From Scenedesmus sp. ARA3 (taxonomy: Eukaryota > Chlorophyta > Chlorophyceae > Sphaeropleales > Scenedesmaceae): a stretch of 64,000 bases of DNA. The position numbers were made by a program, and so were the translations under genes. Positions within the stretch are counted from its first letter, which is position 1. Every line of letters begins with the position of its first letter. The notes under the pieces are model-generated. The model was not told where the DNA came from. It ran no database searches and saw nothing but the letters and a program-made list of their open reading frames with translations. Below, in pieces: positions 13,817-27,292 of this stretch. The DNA lies in the NCBI GenBank assembly GCA_004335835.1, contig RWJK01001798.1:1-64000 (forward strand), written 5' to 3'.

Positions 13817-16745
13817 TACCTGCTAAGCTCCAACTTCACCATCACCAAAAACCTAGTACTGCTGGGAGCAGGCATGGACAATACTACTCTTTATTTCAGC
13901 AAGTCCTTCGAGGACCTATACGGCAACACAGCCAACTATGCAGCTGGCCAGCAGTCAGACTACGCTTTTGGACCAGGTGCGTGCTGCATGGCGACAGCAG
14001 TGCTGCGCACAAAATTTATGCAGAGTCTGCACGCACCGCTGTGCATGGTATGAGGGAAGGATGCACAAGCTGGTTCCAGCATTTGTGCTAACAGCGTAAG
14101 CTACAGCACATGCCACTGCGTAAGCTGCTTTCGCAGCAGGCGCCAACTGCTGTTGGTCCGTGTTAAGTGTTGCTCCTGCTGTTGTGCTCGCGCTGCTGCT
14201 GCCGCTGGTGCTGCTGCTTACTCTGTAGGCATGATCAACTTCAAGGTGTCAGGTGAGCCGGCCTGCTGGCGCGCCTTTGCTTATGCACCTTGGCTGCACA
14301 ATTGTACTGCCTAGCACCTCCTCGCTGCTGTGCGTATCACAAACACAGGTCAGCTTACTGCTTGGCCTGCCACCGCAAGCAAATGCCTCGGCTGTGCGTC
14401 ACAGGGCAGAGCCGTACGCCTGCAGTCACCTTCGATTCACAGCAGCGGCAGCGGTCCTAGTATCTAGTTCAGCAATACTTCCCCATAACCTGACAGCAAT
14501 GTGTTTTCTGTGCTTGCAGACTCCATAAGCTACACCAGCAGCACTTCCGCCACGCTGCGCTCCTTCATCACAGCAAATGCAACACGGGGCAGTTACACGG
14601 TCAGCGTGAACAACACGAGCAGGCTCAGCGTTGCGCAGTGGTGAGTGCTATGCGGGCAGCTGGCCCGGGCCAAGCGCTGCCGCATGCAGTGCTAGTGCTG
14701 TGTTACGTCAACGGCATGCAGAGTTGATTGAAGATTGAAGATCTGTGCTAGTGCTGCAGCCTGCACATCTTGCATTCATCGCAGCAGCAGCACCCTTGAC
14801 AGAACAGAACAGCCTGCTGCTCAACTGCGGTTGACCTCATCACAGCTGTACTGTGTGTAACACATGCTGCAGCTCCAGGCAACTCCATGTTTCCATTATT
14901 GAGTTGAGCATGATGCGCGCACATGTGTGCTCGTGCCTGCAGGATCCGCATCACTGCCAATGATCAGCCGCTGGGCCATCCGTATGCCGGCAAACTCCCC
15001 GCTTACCTATACGGCAACAAGCTGGTGTCTGACTGGTCTGATCTGGTGGGAGATCCCATCATGATTCAATATCTGGGCAAGATCACTGCGATCTCACCCA
15101 ACGCAAGCATAACCTTGGACAGGCCGCTGCCATATGATCTGGACCTTGGATGGCAGAACGTCAGCGTGCATGCCTGGAGCCCTTCAAGCACTGTGAGTGA
15201 GGCGCTTTATTGCATTTTTTGAGTTGAGGTGTTGAATTTGGGAGTGATGTCAGCATGAGCAAAGAGGCAAGCAGCCTTGTGCGGAGGATCCCTGGCGACT
15301 GTTTAAGATACACAACAGCAGGGGCTGGTCCTTAGTGCACCCGGCTTCTGCCTGCTACATCGACGTTGTGGTGTGGCTATCACTTACTTGTTACAGAGCA
15401 GCTATAGCTAAACAATCAACTGAGGCTCTTTGTAAGTGGATGGCATTGCTTTGCGTGTGCCTGCATGCAGTCCCAGGAGCTGGGTGTGGCCGACCTGTCC
15501 ATTGAGTTCCCCAACAGCGGCCCTTACCCGGGGCACTTCAAAGAGAAGGGCTACAACGCGCTGTTCATCAACAATGCGGCAAACTGCTTTGCAAGAAATC
15601 TGCGCATCCTCAACGCAGGTGCGGCGGGCAGATCGTTGCCTTGTGTTGATGTTCCTGTTACTATGCTTGAGCTCACATTGGGCACTGCTGGGGCAAAGGC
15701 TTGCATAAACGAAGCTGGCAGCCTGCAGATAAGGGTGCTGGGAGCATGCAGGAGACAGGCTGCGGTCCTGTAAACAAAATTGCAAAAACAAGAACAATTC
15801 AGCTTGCAGGAAAGCAGCTACAGCGTCCAGGGAAAGGGCAATTGCTGCACTTTGTTTGTGCTTTGCAGATGCGCGCCAGCTTTGCAATGTGCAGCGATGT
15901 GAAGCACGATTCCATCTTCTGAAGCTGTCCCATCAGTGACGACTGCAATCGATTGTCTCACCTGCATTCTGTGCTCCTTGCCTGCTGCAGACTACTCACT
16001 GGCGCTGCTGCGCAGCTACTTCTGCACCCTCAGCAACATCATCGTCGACACAACCTACAACAGGGGCGCGGAGTCAGGCCACCACGGCATTGAAGTGTCA
16101 CGGGGAAGAGACAACTTGGTCACTGACTGCGTCTTCAAGGCCCCTCAGGTACAAACAGGCAAACTGCCTCACGGCTTTTGCTGTAAGTGTTATGTAGGCA
16201 GCGTCGGCCCTAGCTGCAACAGATCTGCTGCAGAGCTTGCATCCACGTGCATATCCCATAGAATGTCGCTAACAGCACGCAAACATGCGACTGTCGAACA
16301 ACAGCTGCCTGAATGTTGCTGCTATCCCCGGCTACTGCCGCAGGTCCATGACTTCACATTTGGCTGGTTCACCACAGCAGCAGTTGTGCGGCGCGCCAGC
16401 GGCACCGACGTCAACTTTGACTTCCACCGCTCAGCACCTTACGGCAACCTCGTCACCGACTGCCACCTAGGCGCTGCCACGCGCCCCTTTGACTCAGGAG
16501 GATCCTCCAATAGAGGGCCCCATGCCGGCAGCTGGCAAACATTCTGGAACTTGCAGGGAGCGAGGAGCATCTCTCTGCCTGCAAATGACTTTGGGCCGGA
16601 TCTCAACTTTGTGGCGGTGAATTCGACTTCGGTTGTTACTTCGCCGTACAACTGGTTCAAGGAGGACATTCCGAATGGCCAGCTGGTGCCGCGGGATCTG
16701 TACCAGGCAATGCTTGACAAGCGGCTCGCTGGCGCATCTGGCTGA
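12578..16745 (+). CDS. Secreted Ser-Pro-rich pectate-lyase-like (parallel beta-helix) protein
   Basis: Nine exons join in phase: 12578-12891, 13321-13584, 13816-13976, 14229-14252, 14520-14640, 14943-15192, 15471-15618, 15991-16148 and 16344-16745, giving 613 residues. Residues 1-24 form a signal peptide (ITIIAVLLMLSLSYA). Residues 27-108 are an almost pure Ser-Pro repeat, the type hydroxylated and glycosylated in algal wall proteins. Residues 153-170 (VTDFGAAGDGVTDDTAAV) are the hallmark of the pectate-lyase-3 beta-helix family, preceded by LLDFSYAGYRQGQPIP. Later rungs include NLVTDCVFKAPQ and NLVTDCHLG. The likely role is wall or matrix polysaccharide cleavage or binding, but no catalytic set can be named from sequence alone. 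A 24-base microexon (GMINFKVSG) is included because it alone restores phase. The gene shows no exon-edge echoes. Confidence 0.9.
12918..13075 (+). repeat. (CTG)n and about 40-base CTG/CAGCAG repeats in intron 1
   Basis: About 18 CTG triplets are followed by three imperfect copies of a unit built from GCTGCTGCTCAGCAGCAGTG. This lies in the first intron of the pectate-lyase-like gene. Confidence 0.85.
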
Positions 16746-19585
16746 TCAGGCAGCTGCTAAAGTAGTTGAAGAAGTGGGTGGTTACGCGAGGTCAATGCAT
16801 ACCCAACTGTGTCCTTGTGGGGAGTTGCACTGTGCTTGTTGCTGTTGTGCTGCGCTGCAGTGCCACTGCCCAGTATGTGCAGGAGCTCCTGCTGCTCAAG
16901 CAGCCCGCCGTGTTCTGTTACACATGCGCAGCGAATCAGCACAGAATACAGAGACATGGTTGTGTCGCAGCCACATGTGTGCTTCATGTTGCAGGTGACC
17001 CACCCACGGGCCGTGCTTGGACATGCAGCTGGCATGATCCACACCCAGAGTCTGTGTGCGCATTTCGCATGTTGCACGTGTGCATATGATCTTGTGCCTG
17101 CTGACATGACAACATCTCATCCAACGTGCACCTGTGGCCATATGAAAAGCCACACGCACGCCGCATCAGTTGTGTGCCTTACTGCCATGACGGCTGCATG
17201 CAACTGGTGTCAGCAAATCAGCTTGCACTGTTGTGGCAGTACTATTTGACATATTTGATCAACAGCGCACCACCGTGCTCTGCATGATGCACCCTGGCTG
17301 CCTAGAAAGTTCCCTCTTGGCCGAAAACACCAGCAGGAAGACCAGTCACCAGTGCTGCAACAGCAAGCATGCTACTAACCCATACTAACAGCAGAGCATT
17401 CACTAACATGGAGCATTTTGCCCCAGCAGCATGACAACTAAACATTGCTGCGCGCTTGTGCGCAAAGCACGGGTGCTTTGCGGCTGCCAGGCCCTGCTGC
17501 TGCATGCGCATGTGAATGATCGGTAACCAAGAACAGCCTGTCTGCGTGCTTCCCAGGAATGCGCTGATTGCAAAACCGCGTATGCCAAAAAGCATGTGAC
17601 GAGGATCAGCTGCGCTACTGCAGATTGTTGATATGCGTGGCTACCGCTTCTGCACTGACTGACAACAAACGCTGCACGCGCAGCAGTGACCATCACCACC
17701 AAGCCAGCACCAGAAGGACAAACATGTAGTCGCTGCATGTAGTTGTGCTCATCAGACCTTGATGTGCTGCCACCACAGCAACAGCAAACACACAAGTTGA
17801 CGAATCCGCTGCACAGGCATGATACTGGCGGTGACCACCTCAATGCAGCTGCAGTTGTGGCCAGCCTGCAACACCACCTGTAGCCCTAATGGCTTGAGCC
17901 TAATGGCTGCAACTTTGAAGCACGCGTATCATGGCAAACAACATGCCACATGAAGCAAGCAACCGGCCTGTGCCTGGACACACCGCGAGCCTCACCCACC
18001 ACTGCAATGGCCGCTGTGTGCATGCATAAAGGCCGCAACAATGAGTGCGATAGAGGGAAATCTCACAACCAGCATATGAGACCACCAGCTCAACGTTTTA
18101 AGCAACACGCACCGCTGCAGCAGCTGCAGCAGTCCTGACGGCAGCCAAACTATTACAACAGGCAGCAGGGCTGCAGTGGACCTGCATGTAGGTGGCTCTA
18201 GCCCCCCAGCAACTCTACTGCAACAGGTGCAGCACGCCACTTTGCTGCGTTGGTCTGCATTCTAGACAAAGGCAGTGCAAAGAACAACCTATCAATGCAA
18301 GGAGAAGGTGGAGAACAACAGCACGCCAAAACACACTGCACCGCCCACACCACACACACTGCCAACTTAGTGAATCGCTCATGCACATCGCCCCGCTATC
18401 CTGCCCTACCTCACACAAAACTAATGTAGCTATCGCATGCATGTACAGCAGTTGCGGCACAAGCCAAGGGACTTAAGGACTGCTCAGCATAAGCAGCTGT
18501 GTGGCCTCATGTATGTCTCTTCTTTGTACAAGCTGCCTACCTGCCCAACCCATGTGCTACCGACTGTGCAAGCGCAAGAAAGCAGGGTGTGCCAGATCCT
18601 TGAGTAATGCCCAGGAGCTGCTGAGAAAAGAACAGCCTATTGCCTGGGCAACTGCGGACCTCGTTGTACTGGCCTACTGATGCAGACATGGTGGACTTTC
18701 CCTGCAGGGCTGCAAACCCAAAACAACCATTATCCTGTAAGTGCAGCAGCAACAGCTTTTGCTGCATGCTGCTGCTACCTCCTGGGCCACAGCAGGATAA
18801 TCCTGCAAGCAAAACAATCGTGCTGATGTTTGCTAGTTAAAGAGGACAAACACACACAGAAAGACGCCCTTCATCACTCCATGACACACTGGTCACGAAA
18901 ATCTGCCTGAACTGCACTACTCTGTGCATCCGTCCCGCTGCACCACAAAGCCACTTGGAACTACAGCCTTGGCCTGTGGCTTGTACTGCACCTGCTGGTT
19001 GTTATGTGCTGCATTATCTAGCTAGCTGGCCTACATCCACAACTCATGGCCCTGCACACACCTGCAACATGCTTGAGGTAAGGAGCAACACTGACACGCT
19101 GCAGCGCACCACAGGAATGTTCACTATAACACACGATTGAGCACACAAATCACTTGGACACTGCTGCTTGACCTCCCACCTGCTGTATCTCTGGCTACTA
19201 CCTGAACCCACAGAACAAGTAACTGCTAAACCCCATGTACACATGACATGGGACCCCTGCGGCCAACCTACACTTGCAACCGCCATTGTTGCAACGTCGT
19301 TACAATCGGCAAGAGACAGAGTGCCATGTAACCTGTCCACACTCTTCCAGGCACATCAATACAACACACTCAAACACAATTGTAACAGGCCTTTGCTGTG
19401 AACTCCTTATGACTCAAACTCAGTTGCTGCCCCTACACACCCTGCTATTCAATCGCCAAACGCAGGCAACTCCTTCCAAACACAGCAAACCACAACGGTG
19501 GCAGCACTTCCAGCACGCAGGCAACTCCTTCCAAACACAGCTGCTCCGCAGCAACACACAGCCAACAGCAACAATGCACAGCCAC
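16746..19585. other. Convergent intergenic region, no gene seen
   Basis: These 2.8 kb separate the 3' ends of two convergent genes. Frames are short and shadow-like on both strands. TTACA at 19300-19304 (TGTAA on the minus strand) is a candidate polyadenylation signal for the polycystin gene, about 400 bases past its stop. Confidence 0.45.
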
Positions 19586-19589
19586 AGCA

Positions 19590-19706
19590 TGCTCACTGCT
19601 GCTGCTGCTGCTGCTGCATCTGCTGCAGCATCTGCATCATGGCCTGCATCTGCTGCTGCATGGCCTGCATCTGCTGCAGCACCTCACCCTCAGCCGCCCA
19701 GCATGC
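19590..19706 (-). repeat. Echo of the polycystin last exon tail
   Basis: The minus-strand coding tail (GEVLQQMQAMQQQMQAMMQM) and its stop are repeated directly after the real stop at 19707, a unit of about 112 bases. The duplicate lies in the presumed 3' UTR. Confidence 0.88.
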
Positions 19707-20622
19707 TCACTGCTGCTGCTGCTGGGGCTGCATCTGCTGCAGCATCTGCATCATGGCCTGCATCTGCTGCTGCATGGCCTGCATCTGCTGCAGCACCTCA
19801 CCCTCAGCCGCCGGCTGCTGGCCGCCGCCACTTGTCACTGACGCTCCGCTTGCAGCAGACGCACGGGATGCTGCAGAAGCAGATCTGGAGAATGCACTGC
19901 GGCCAGGGCCTCCTCCTCCTGCTGTAAATGCAGCCATATCTGATGCGGATCCAAAGTCAGATCCGTGGCCAGCGTTAGCAGCAGCATCAAATGCAGCAGC
20001 GTCACCACCCTCAGCTACTGCATTGAGCCCCTGACGGTCGTCTGCGCTCGCTGCTGCTGCTGCTGCCGGCGCTGCCAGCAGCGGGTGCTGCTCAGCAGCA
20101 GCAGCAGTAGGTCCAGCAGCCGCCACTGCAGCTGCTGCTGCTGCTGCCGTGCCAGGCGCCGACTGCCTGCTGCCTTTCGCTGCCCCTGCAAACGAGCTGC
20201 CCCTGCGGCTGCTGGTGGCCCATTTAATTGCCGGACTGATTGCATGCGCTGCCTTGCTGAGGGTGTTCACACGCTGGCTAGAAGACAGCCCGCGCTCTGC
20301 TGCTGCTGGGGGTTGGCCGGCAGCCGAGGACGCCGTTGCTGCTGCAGGCGCTGCTGCTGCTGCCACCGCTGCAGCAGTTTGGTGGCTGATTGCCTCAAGC
20401 TTTTGTGACATGGCCCTCAGCTGCTCCCCCAGCTTGCTCTCTGTGTGGTTGACGCGCTGCTGGTAGTTGGCCAGCTGCATTGCCAGCTGGTTCTGCAGCC
20501 TGTGGTACAAAGCAGCAGCAGCAGTAGCAGCAGCAGCGGCAGCAGCAGCAGCAAAGGAATTAGTTGCTAGTAATTGGCCAGTTGCATTGCCAGCTGGTTC
20601 TGCAGCCTGTGGCACAAAGCAA

Positions 20623-20654
<32 letters not shown>

Positions 20655-23600
20655 AAGCAAGCAGCAAGGATTGTACAGTTACAAAAGAGAAGGCGCGTGG
20701 GTAGGAAGTCGCAGATGATGTGCCCCGCAACTATACTGTAGCCAAGAGCCAATTATAAGCAGCCACGGCTGAACAACGCAGCTCTTTGTCAGATTGACAA
20801 GCAATGTGGAACAGCCGCATGCCTTATCCAGCACAGCAAGCGATAGACCAGCACGCGCGCTCACTTACGAAGCCGCTCTTCTCTTTGCTGTAACAGCGAT
20901 TCCGCTCAGCGACAGCTTCGTTATATGAGAGCAACACACAGACAATCAAACGCAGCGGGCCTCACTTGATGCCGTTCTCCTCCATGCGCCGCTGCGCGCG
21001 CTGCGTATATGCACATCACTATGAATCTCTACAAAAACACCACTATAAACACAGTGATCAGCCATAAGAGAGATCAGCCATAAGCAAGATCAGCAGCCTC
21101 ACTTGATGCCGTTCTCTTCCATGCGCCGCTGTGCACGCATGAGCAGCTCGATCTTGTCGCCGCCGCGCCGCTTGGCGTTCAACCCCGCCACAAAGCCACG
21201 CCGCTCCCTCTGCAGCAGCAGCAGCAGCAGCATCAGTAGTCAGCAGCATCAACAGCAAGCCGGCATGAATGGCAGCAGGGACTCTGCAGGGAATGCAAAC
21301 AGAGACTATACAGCGTAGCCATTCAGGCACGCTTGCAGCAGCAGCAGGCATGCAGGCTGTGCGTGGCAGCAGCAAGCCGGCATGACTGGCAGCAGTAAGG
21401 AGCGCAAGCATGAAGGCACAAAAACTAAAAAAAGTGGCACAGGCTTTGGTACTCCAGCGATCTCACTGCTCAGCACATAGGATACCCACCAGTTGCCAAG
21501 AACAGTAACCCGAGCACTCCCTGCCAACAGCATGCCAGCCAAGATCCACCCAATGCGCCACAGCCGCCACAGCAGCCAGCCACCCACCTGCCCGCCACCC
21601 AGCGCAGCACAGAGGAGGTACACAAGCCATCCAAACAGAAACCAGAGCCCCCACCAGCATGCAAATCAGGAACTGCACATCACAAAAATCCCGCTGCAGC
21701 AGCCAGCCCCCCACCTGCCCACCACCCAGGTCAACGCTGCCGCTGCGCATGCCGCTGCTGCCAGCAGCAGCCAGCGCGTAGCCCAGGCCTCCGGCACCCC
21801 GACCACTGCTGCTGCTGCCGTCGCTGGTCCATGCAACAGCGCCGATGCGCTGCGCTTCGTCTTCGTCTATGCCGTGGACCTGCAGGACACATGCAGGTTC
21901 CAATCAAGCCATGCACTGACTAGCTGGTGAGTATGTGCCCAAATACAAGCTGGCGTGCGTCTTGTCACTGGTCGAAAAATTTGTCATGACTTGCCTGCTG
22001 CTAGCAGCCACTGGGAGACAAGAAGCAACGTGCTGCGGAGCCTTCGTCCATCCATCAGGATGGTTGCTCCACACAAGGTAAATCCAAGTGCAAAGTCTGC
22101 ATTCCGCACCTGCGCCATGCCGGCTACCAAGTAGCCCACTCTTCATTGGGCGGCACGATACAGCAGGTTCAGGTTTACACTAAAAAGTGCATCAAAACAG
22201 CCTGCATGCCGCACTTGCGCGATGCCGTTCACCAGGTGGCCCACACTTCGACAACATGCTATCTGTTGGTGGGGTTTGCACTTAGAGCAAGCTGCCGGTG
22301 AGGTGGGGTGCCGTTGCGCACCGCAGTAAGACGTCTCTGGATATAACACAAGATATTTGGTGCTCAAGGGTGTGCAGTGTGTTTTACGGTGCTCACTCTC
22401 CATTTCTGGTCTCAGACCTGTGTTCAACCTGTTGTGGCTCATACCATCCAAGATGGTGCCAGGACCAACATGTAACTATCCTCTGTCACTTTATGAAGCA
22501 CAACAATACAAGCAGGTTCAGGTGAAATGGAAGCTGCACACTGTGCCGTGGCATTACATACAAGAAAAAGAACAAAAGTGCATCAAACAGCCGTGCACGC
22601 CCAACCTGCGCAATGCCGTCCACCAGGTAGCCCACGGAGTGCCCGGTGAGCTCGCGGAAGGGCCCAAACCAGCCAAACACCTGCAGGGACGCAGCAGCAG
22701 CAGCAGGCAGACAAGAGGCACGATGAGCCGGCTGCTGTCGGAGTTCAGGTGGTAAGAGCAGCCAAGCCAGCCAAAGACCTAGCTGCAGCTACAGCGCCCT
22801 GCCTTCACCTCCTCATGCAGCAAGCTGGAGACCAGGAACAGCATCGACCACCAAGGTTGACCCCACTCACCTCAACCCTGCACTCGCCTAACCCTGCACG
22901 CAGTGAGAATTCTGCAGCTGCAGCGCCTCACCTTGACTTCCTTGGCCACCTGGCTGGAGACCAGGAACAGCCTCGACAGCGTGTCCTTGTCCACATACGT
23001 GTCCTCAGCCAGCGGCGGCAAACTGCTGGGGCCCGGCGAGGTGCAGCAGGCTGTGCTGCCACCGCCGGCGGAGGCATCTTTTGAAGAGGCAGCTGAGGCA
23101 TCTTTTGAAGAAGGCACTGTGGGCAGCACACTGTGCTGCTGCGTGGCCAGCAGGTGGCCTGAGCTTGCGGCTGCTGCTGCTGCTGCTGCTGCGTCGGGCG
23201 CAAAAATCTTCTGCCCCAGCTTGTCGGCCTGCAGATATTCAGGGAAGAGCAGCAACCATGTGTGTGAGGATGCCAGCAGCAGGTGCGAGCCGTGGTGTTG
23301 GGACGCGTTGAATGCAGTGTTATGTGCTGACGGGTCAGCACTGCTGTGTCTACAGGGGCACGCAACGCAGCATGCACCGAAGCCAGGCATCACGCAGTGC
23401 CCTAGTGCCGCAACATACGAAAGTGCTCGCATAGCGCAGTTTGCAGCTGGTGACTTTAATACCACAAGGGGGCAAAGCATATGCAACAGGCAGTAGAAGC
23501 ACTGTCGTCTACGCACCTCCTCACAGGTGCTCATGCAGCGCAGTTTTCAGCTAGTGAACCTCAAAAGCAGAGCAAGGCAAACACAAGCAAGGAATGCCTT

Positions 23601-26600
23601 GCAACCAGAGGCCCGCACCTCCTCCCAGGTGCATGTGTAGCGCAGCTTGTAGCTGGTGAAATGAAGACGCAAGGCACCAAAGCAGTGGGAAACGCAGCAT
23701 GACCTCTATTTGATTGTGTACGCACCTCCTCCCAGGTGCATGTGTAGCGCAGCTTGTAGCTGGTGAACTCTTGGTACAGGTGCACCAGGTTCAGCACGGG
23801 CCGCGTGCGCGCCACACACCACGGCAGCCAGTAGCGCGCCTTGTAAGACGCGATCCAGCCCTGGTCATGCTGCAGCAGGAAGAAAGATGGGCAGCAGCAG
23901 CAGCAGCAGCAGATGAAGGGAACAGGAGCACCACGAGCAGCAGCCGCAGCAGTGAGGAAGGGAGAAATCATGAGACAGTCAGCAGGGCGGATTGCAGGTA
24001 GCGGTCCAGCCTGATCGCGTTAGGCTGCGAAGCCGTGCTTTGAGCGTTTGTCAAGGCTGGTAGGTGTGGATCTTGCACTTCAGTTCAAACAGAGCAGTTG
24101 TAACTTGTTTTAATCAGCTGACAGCTCAGCGGACCCAACAGCTGCCCTGCTCACCTTGTGCTGCTTCACCAGCAGGTCCTTGTACATGCGCACGTCATGC
24201 CGCTCGCCAAACAGCCCGTTCCACAAGTTGCGCGCGCGCTGCCGCAAGCTCGGCACGTGCAGCTGCTGCTCCATCATCACACACTGCTGATCATCATCTG
24301 CACCACCTGCAGCGCCGCCGCAGCCCACCGCACCAGCCTCTGCATCTACGGCCGCCGCTGTATCTGCAATTTCCGGCAAGCTGTTGTGCGTAGCCACCTT
24401 TCCAGACAGCACCTGGAAGGCGCGCAGCCTGCTGCCGCCGTTCCTGCTGACGATCTTGCTGCCGGTTCGACTGCCGGTGAGCTGCCGCGCCGGCACAAAC
24501 GAATGCTGGCTGCGCCGCAGGCCGCTTTCCACATCTGGAGGCAGCGGCATGTAGCTCATTGTAGGGGCGAGCAGCTGGCTGTCTGTGGCTAACGTATTGT
24601 TGCTGCCATCGCCTTCAAAGGGGCTCGCCATTGCATCTGATGCTGCGAAGCTGCTGCGAGGTGCGCCGGCGCCGCTGGCGGCAGAAGCGTAGGAGGTTAC
24701 TGCCCGTGGGGAGGTGCTGCTGCTGAAGGTGTGGCCAGCGCCGCTGCCACCGTTGCTGCCAAAGTCAGGTGCCGAGCCGCCACGGAAGCCAGACATCTGC
24801 AGGAAACAGCATGCGAAAGGGCAGCCGGTGCGTTGTGTGACTATGAGACTGCGTCATGTGTCATGTGCGCCGAAGCTTCTAGAATCTACCAGGAGCGGCG
24901 TGTGAAATCTGCAGGCACTCAGCCGCCCGCATCAGTCATGCATGCACTGCTGTCTCATCAACAAACCACCCATCAAGCCATACAGCTTACGCCGTCGGCG
25001 CCCGCGCCCCACTGGAGCGGCAGACCCACTGCTAATTGTAGATCAAAGCTGTTGCTCTCACCGTGCGGCTGGCCTGGCGCCCCGCACAGAATTGCCAGCC
25101 AGTGACCAGCTCAAGCATGTCAATGCAGAACACGCAGCTTGGCACTAAGCACTATCTACAGCTACTGCCTCCTTTGCTGCTGCGGTTAAACCTGCACCCC
25201 TCGCTGTGCTGTAGCCTCGCTGTCTTTCCGCAGAGAGCTGGCGCCCTGTTACAGCTCCAGGGCGTCCATGCAGAACATGCAGCGAGCAACACCTACTGCT
25301 CGGTCTGCATCAAAGCTGCCGTCTCACCGTGCGGGTGGCCTGGCTCCCCGAGCAGAATTGCCTGCCAAATACGAGCTCCAGCATGTCCTTGCCGAACATG
25401 CGCGCGCGGTAGATGACAAACAGGCAGCTGAAGATGATGCGCATGATGACCAGCATCAGGAAGGACGTCTCGGCTGTGCCCAGGCTTGACTTGGCCTCCT
25501 CATAGGCTTCTGCCACAATGGCGAGGATGATGTTCTGGGTGTAGACCTGCGGCAGAGCGTGAAGTTGGGTGTGAAGTTGTTAGAGGTTGACTGTGAGTTA
25601 TGTTGTGCGCAGGGATGACTTGGCCTCCTCATAGGCCTCTGCCACAATAGCGAGGATGATGTTCTGGGTGTGGACCTGCGGCAGGGCGTGAAGTTGGGTG
25701 TGAAGTTGAGTGTGAAATCGGGCGTGAAGTTGTTAGAAGTTGACTGTGAAGTCATGCTGTGCCTAGGCTCGACTTGGCCTCCTCATAGGCCTCTGCTACA
25801 ATAGCGAGGATGATGTTCTGGGTGTAGACCTGCGGCAGGGTGCGAAGTTGGGTGTGACAGTGGGTGTGACTTTGGGTTTGAAATGTATGAGAATTTGACT
25901 GTGAAGTAGTGCAGCAGCTGCTACTCAGGACTGCGGCTGTCTAAGGTTGGGCTCCGATGTAGTTCATGTTACTGCCAGAGCAGTGCCCAGCAACGCCGCC
26001 GAACTCACCACCAGCAGCAGCACCGCCACCCAGAACAGCAGCGTGACCGCAGACACTGCAGCGCCAACGCCCAGCGCCTGGCTCTGGAAATCCTCATAGG
26101 ACAGGAAGCCTGCGGCAGCGCAACAGCCATAGCGTGTGTCGTTCAGAAGAGAAAACAGACAACCCAGATTGCATGTGGGTGATGCAGGGGCGTGATGGTA
26201 GCGCCATGTAACAGCCGCACGGCTGCGGCTTGCTGCATCCATCCAAACCCACAAAGCGTGAAGCGCCACATGAGGCTGAGGCCATCCACGAAGCAGCACT
26301 CAAACACGTCTTGACACAGCACAATCACACCCAAGCCAAATCACAGCACGCGCTTGAGTCCGCCAGCAAGCCACAGCACGCAAAACATAGAGCCTGATGC
26401 AGCCAAAAAAGACGATTGTTCCTACCAAACGTGATTCGCGACATGAGGCTGAGGCTGTCTGCGAAGCGCAGGAACTTCAAGTTGCTGCCCCTTCTGTCAG
26501 CTGCAATGCGCCGCTTGACACCTCATAGCTAGGACGGCAAAATTGCATGATGCTACAGCCGTACACTCACCAAAAGTGAGGCGCGACATGAGGCTGAGGC

Positions 26601-27225
26601 CGTCCGCGAAGCGCAGGAACTGGAAGTTGCCGCCGGTGAGCTGGAAGAAGGCAAAGACGGCGCTGCCCAGCAGCACCAGGATGAACAGCAGGAACACTGC
26701 AAAGTCCAGGAACTCGCGCGCGGCGATGATGAAGACCTGCAAGCAGTCATCGCACACAAAGAACCTCGAACGATTGTGAAGAGTGCGTTCAAACCCTTGT
26801 GGATACGCATGCAGCACGCGATGCGCATGAAGACAAGGAAGTCCACCACAATGCTTATGTACAATCATGTACACCAGGCGCCATACCAAACATGTACAAC
26901 ACGCTCCAACTCCAACTCCTATATGATGTACGTAGATTGTGTGCGCTCAAAACCCACCTGATAAAACGCCTTCAAACCCCTGTGGATGCGCATGTAGCGC
27001 GCGATGCGCAGGAAGATCACAAAATCCACCACGATCCCGAAGTACAGCCAGGCGCCGTAGCAGTAGCTCCACGTCATGACGTCATTCAGCTGTGCATGGC
27101 CTGCTGAGCCTGCCGCGATGTCCCATGAGTCAAAGACCCAGTTGCTGTGCTGGCGTAGCAGCGTGAAGTAGAGTACCCAGTAGAACACAATCCACGCGAG
27201 CGTTAGCACCGTGCTGCGGGAGTGA

Positions 27226-27292
<67 letters not shown>

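Noticed and set aside
22140..22160. Isolated transposon-like inverted repeats in the polycystin introns
   Set aside because: The similarity between intron segments is direct and matches exon edges, so it is explained by tandem duplication and not by a mobile element.
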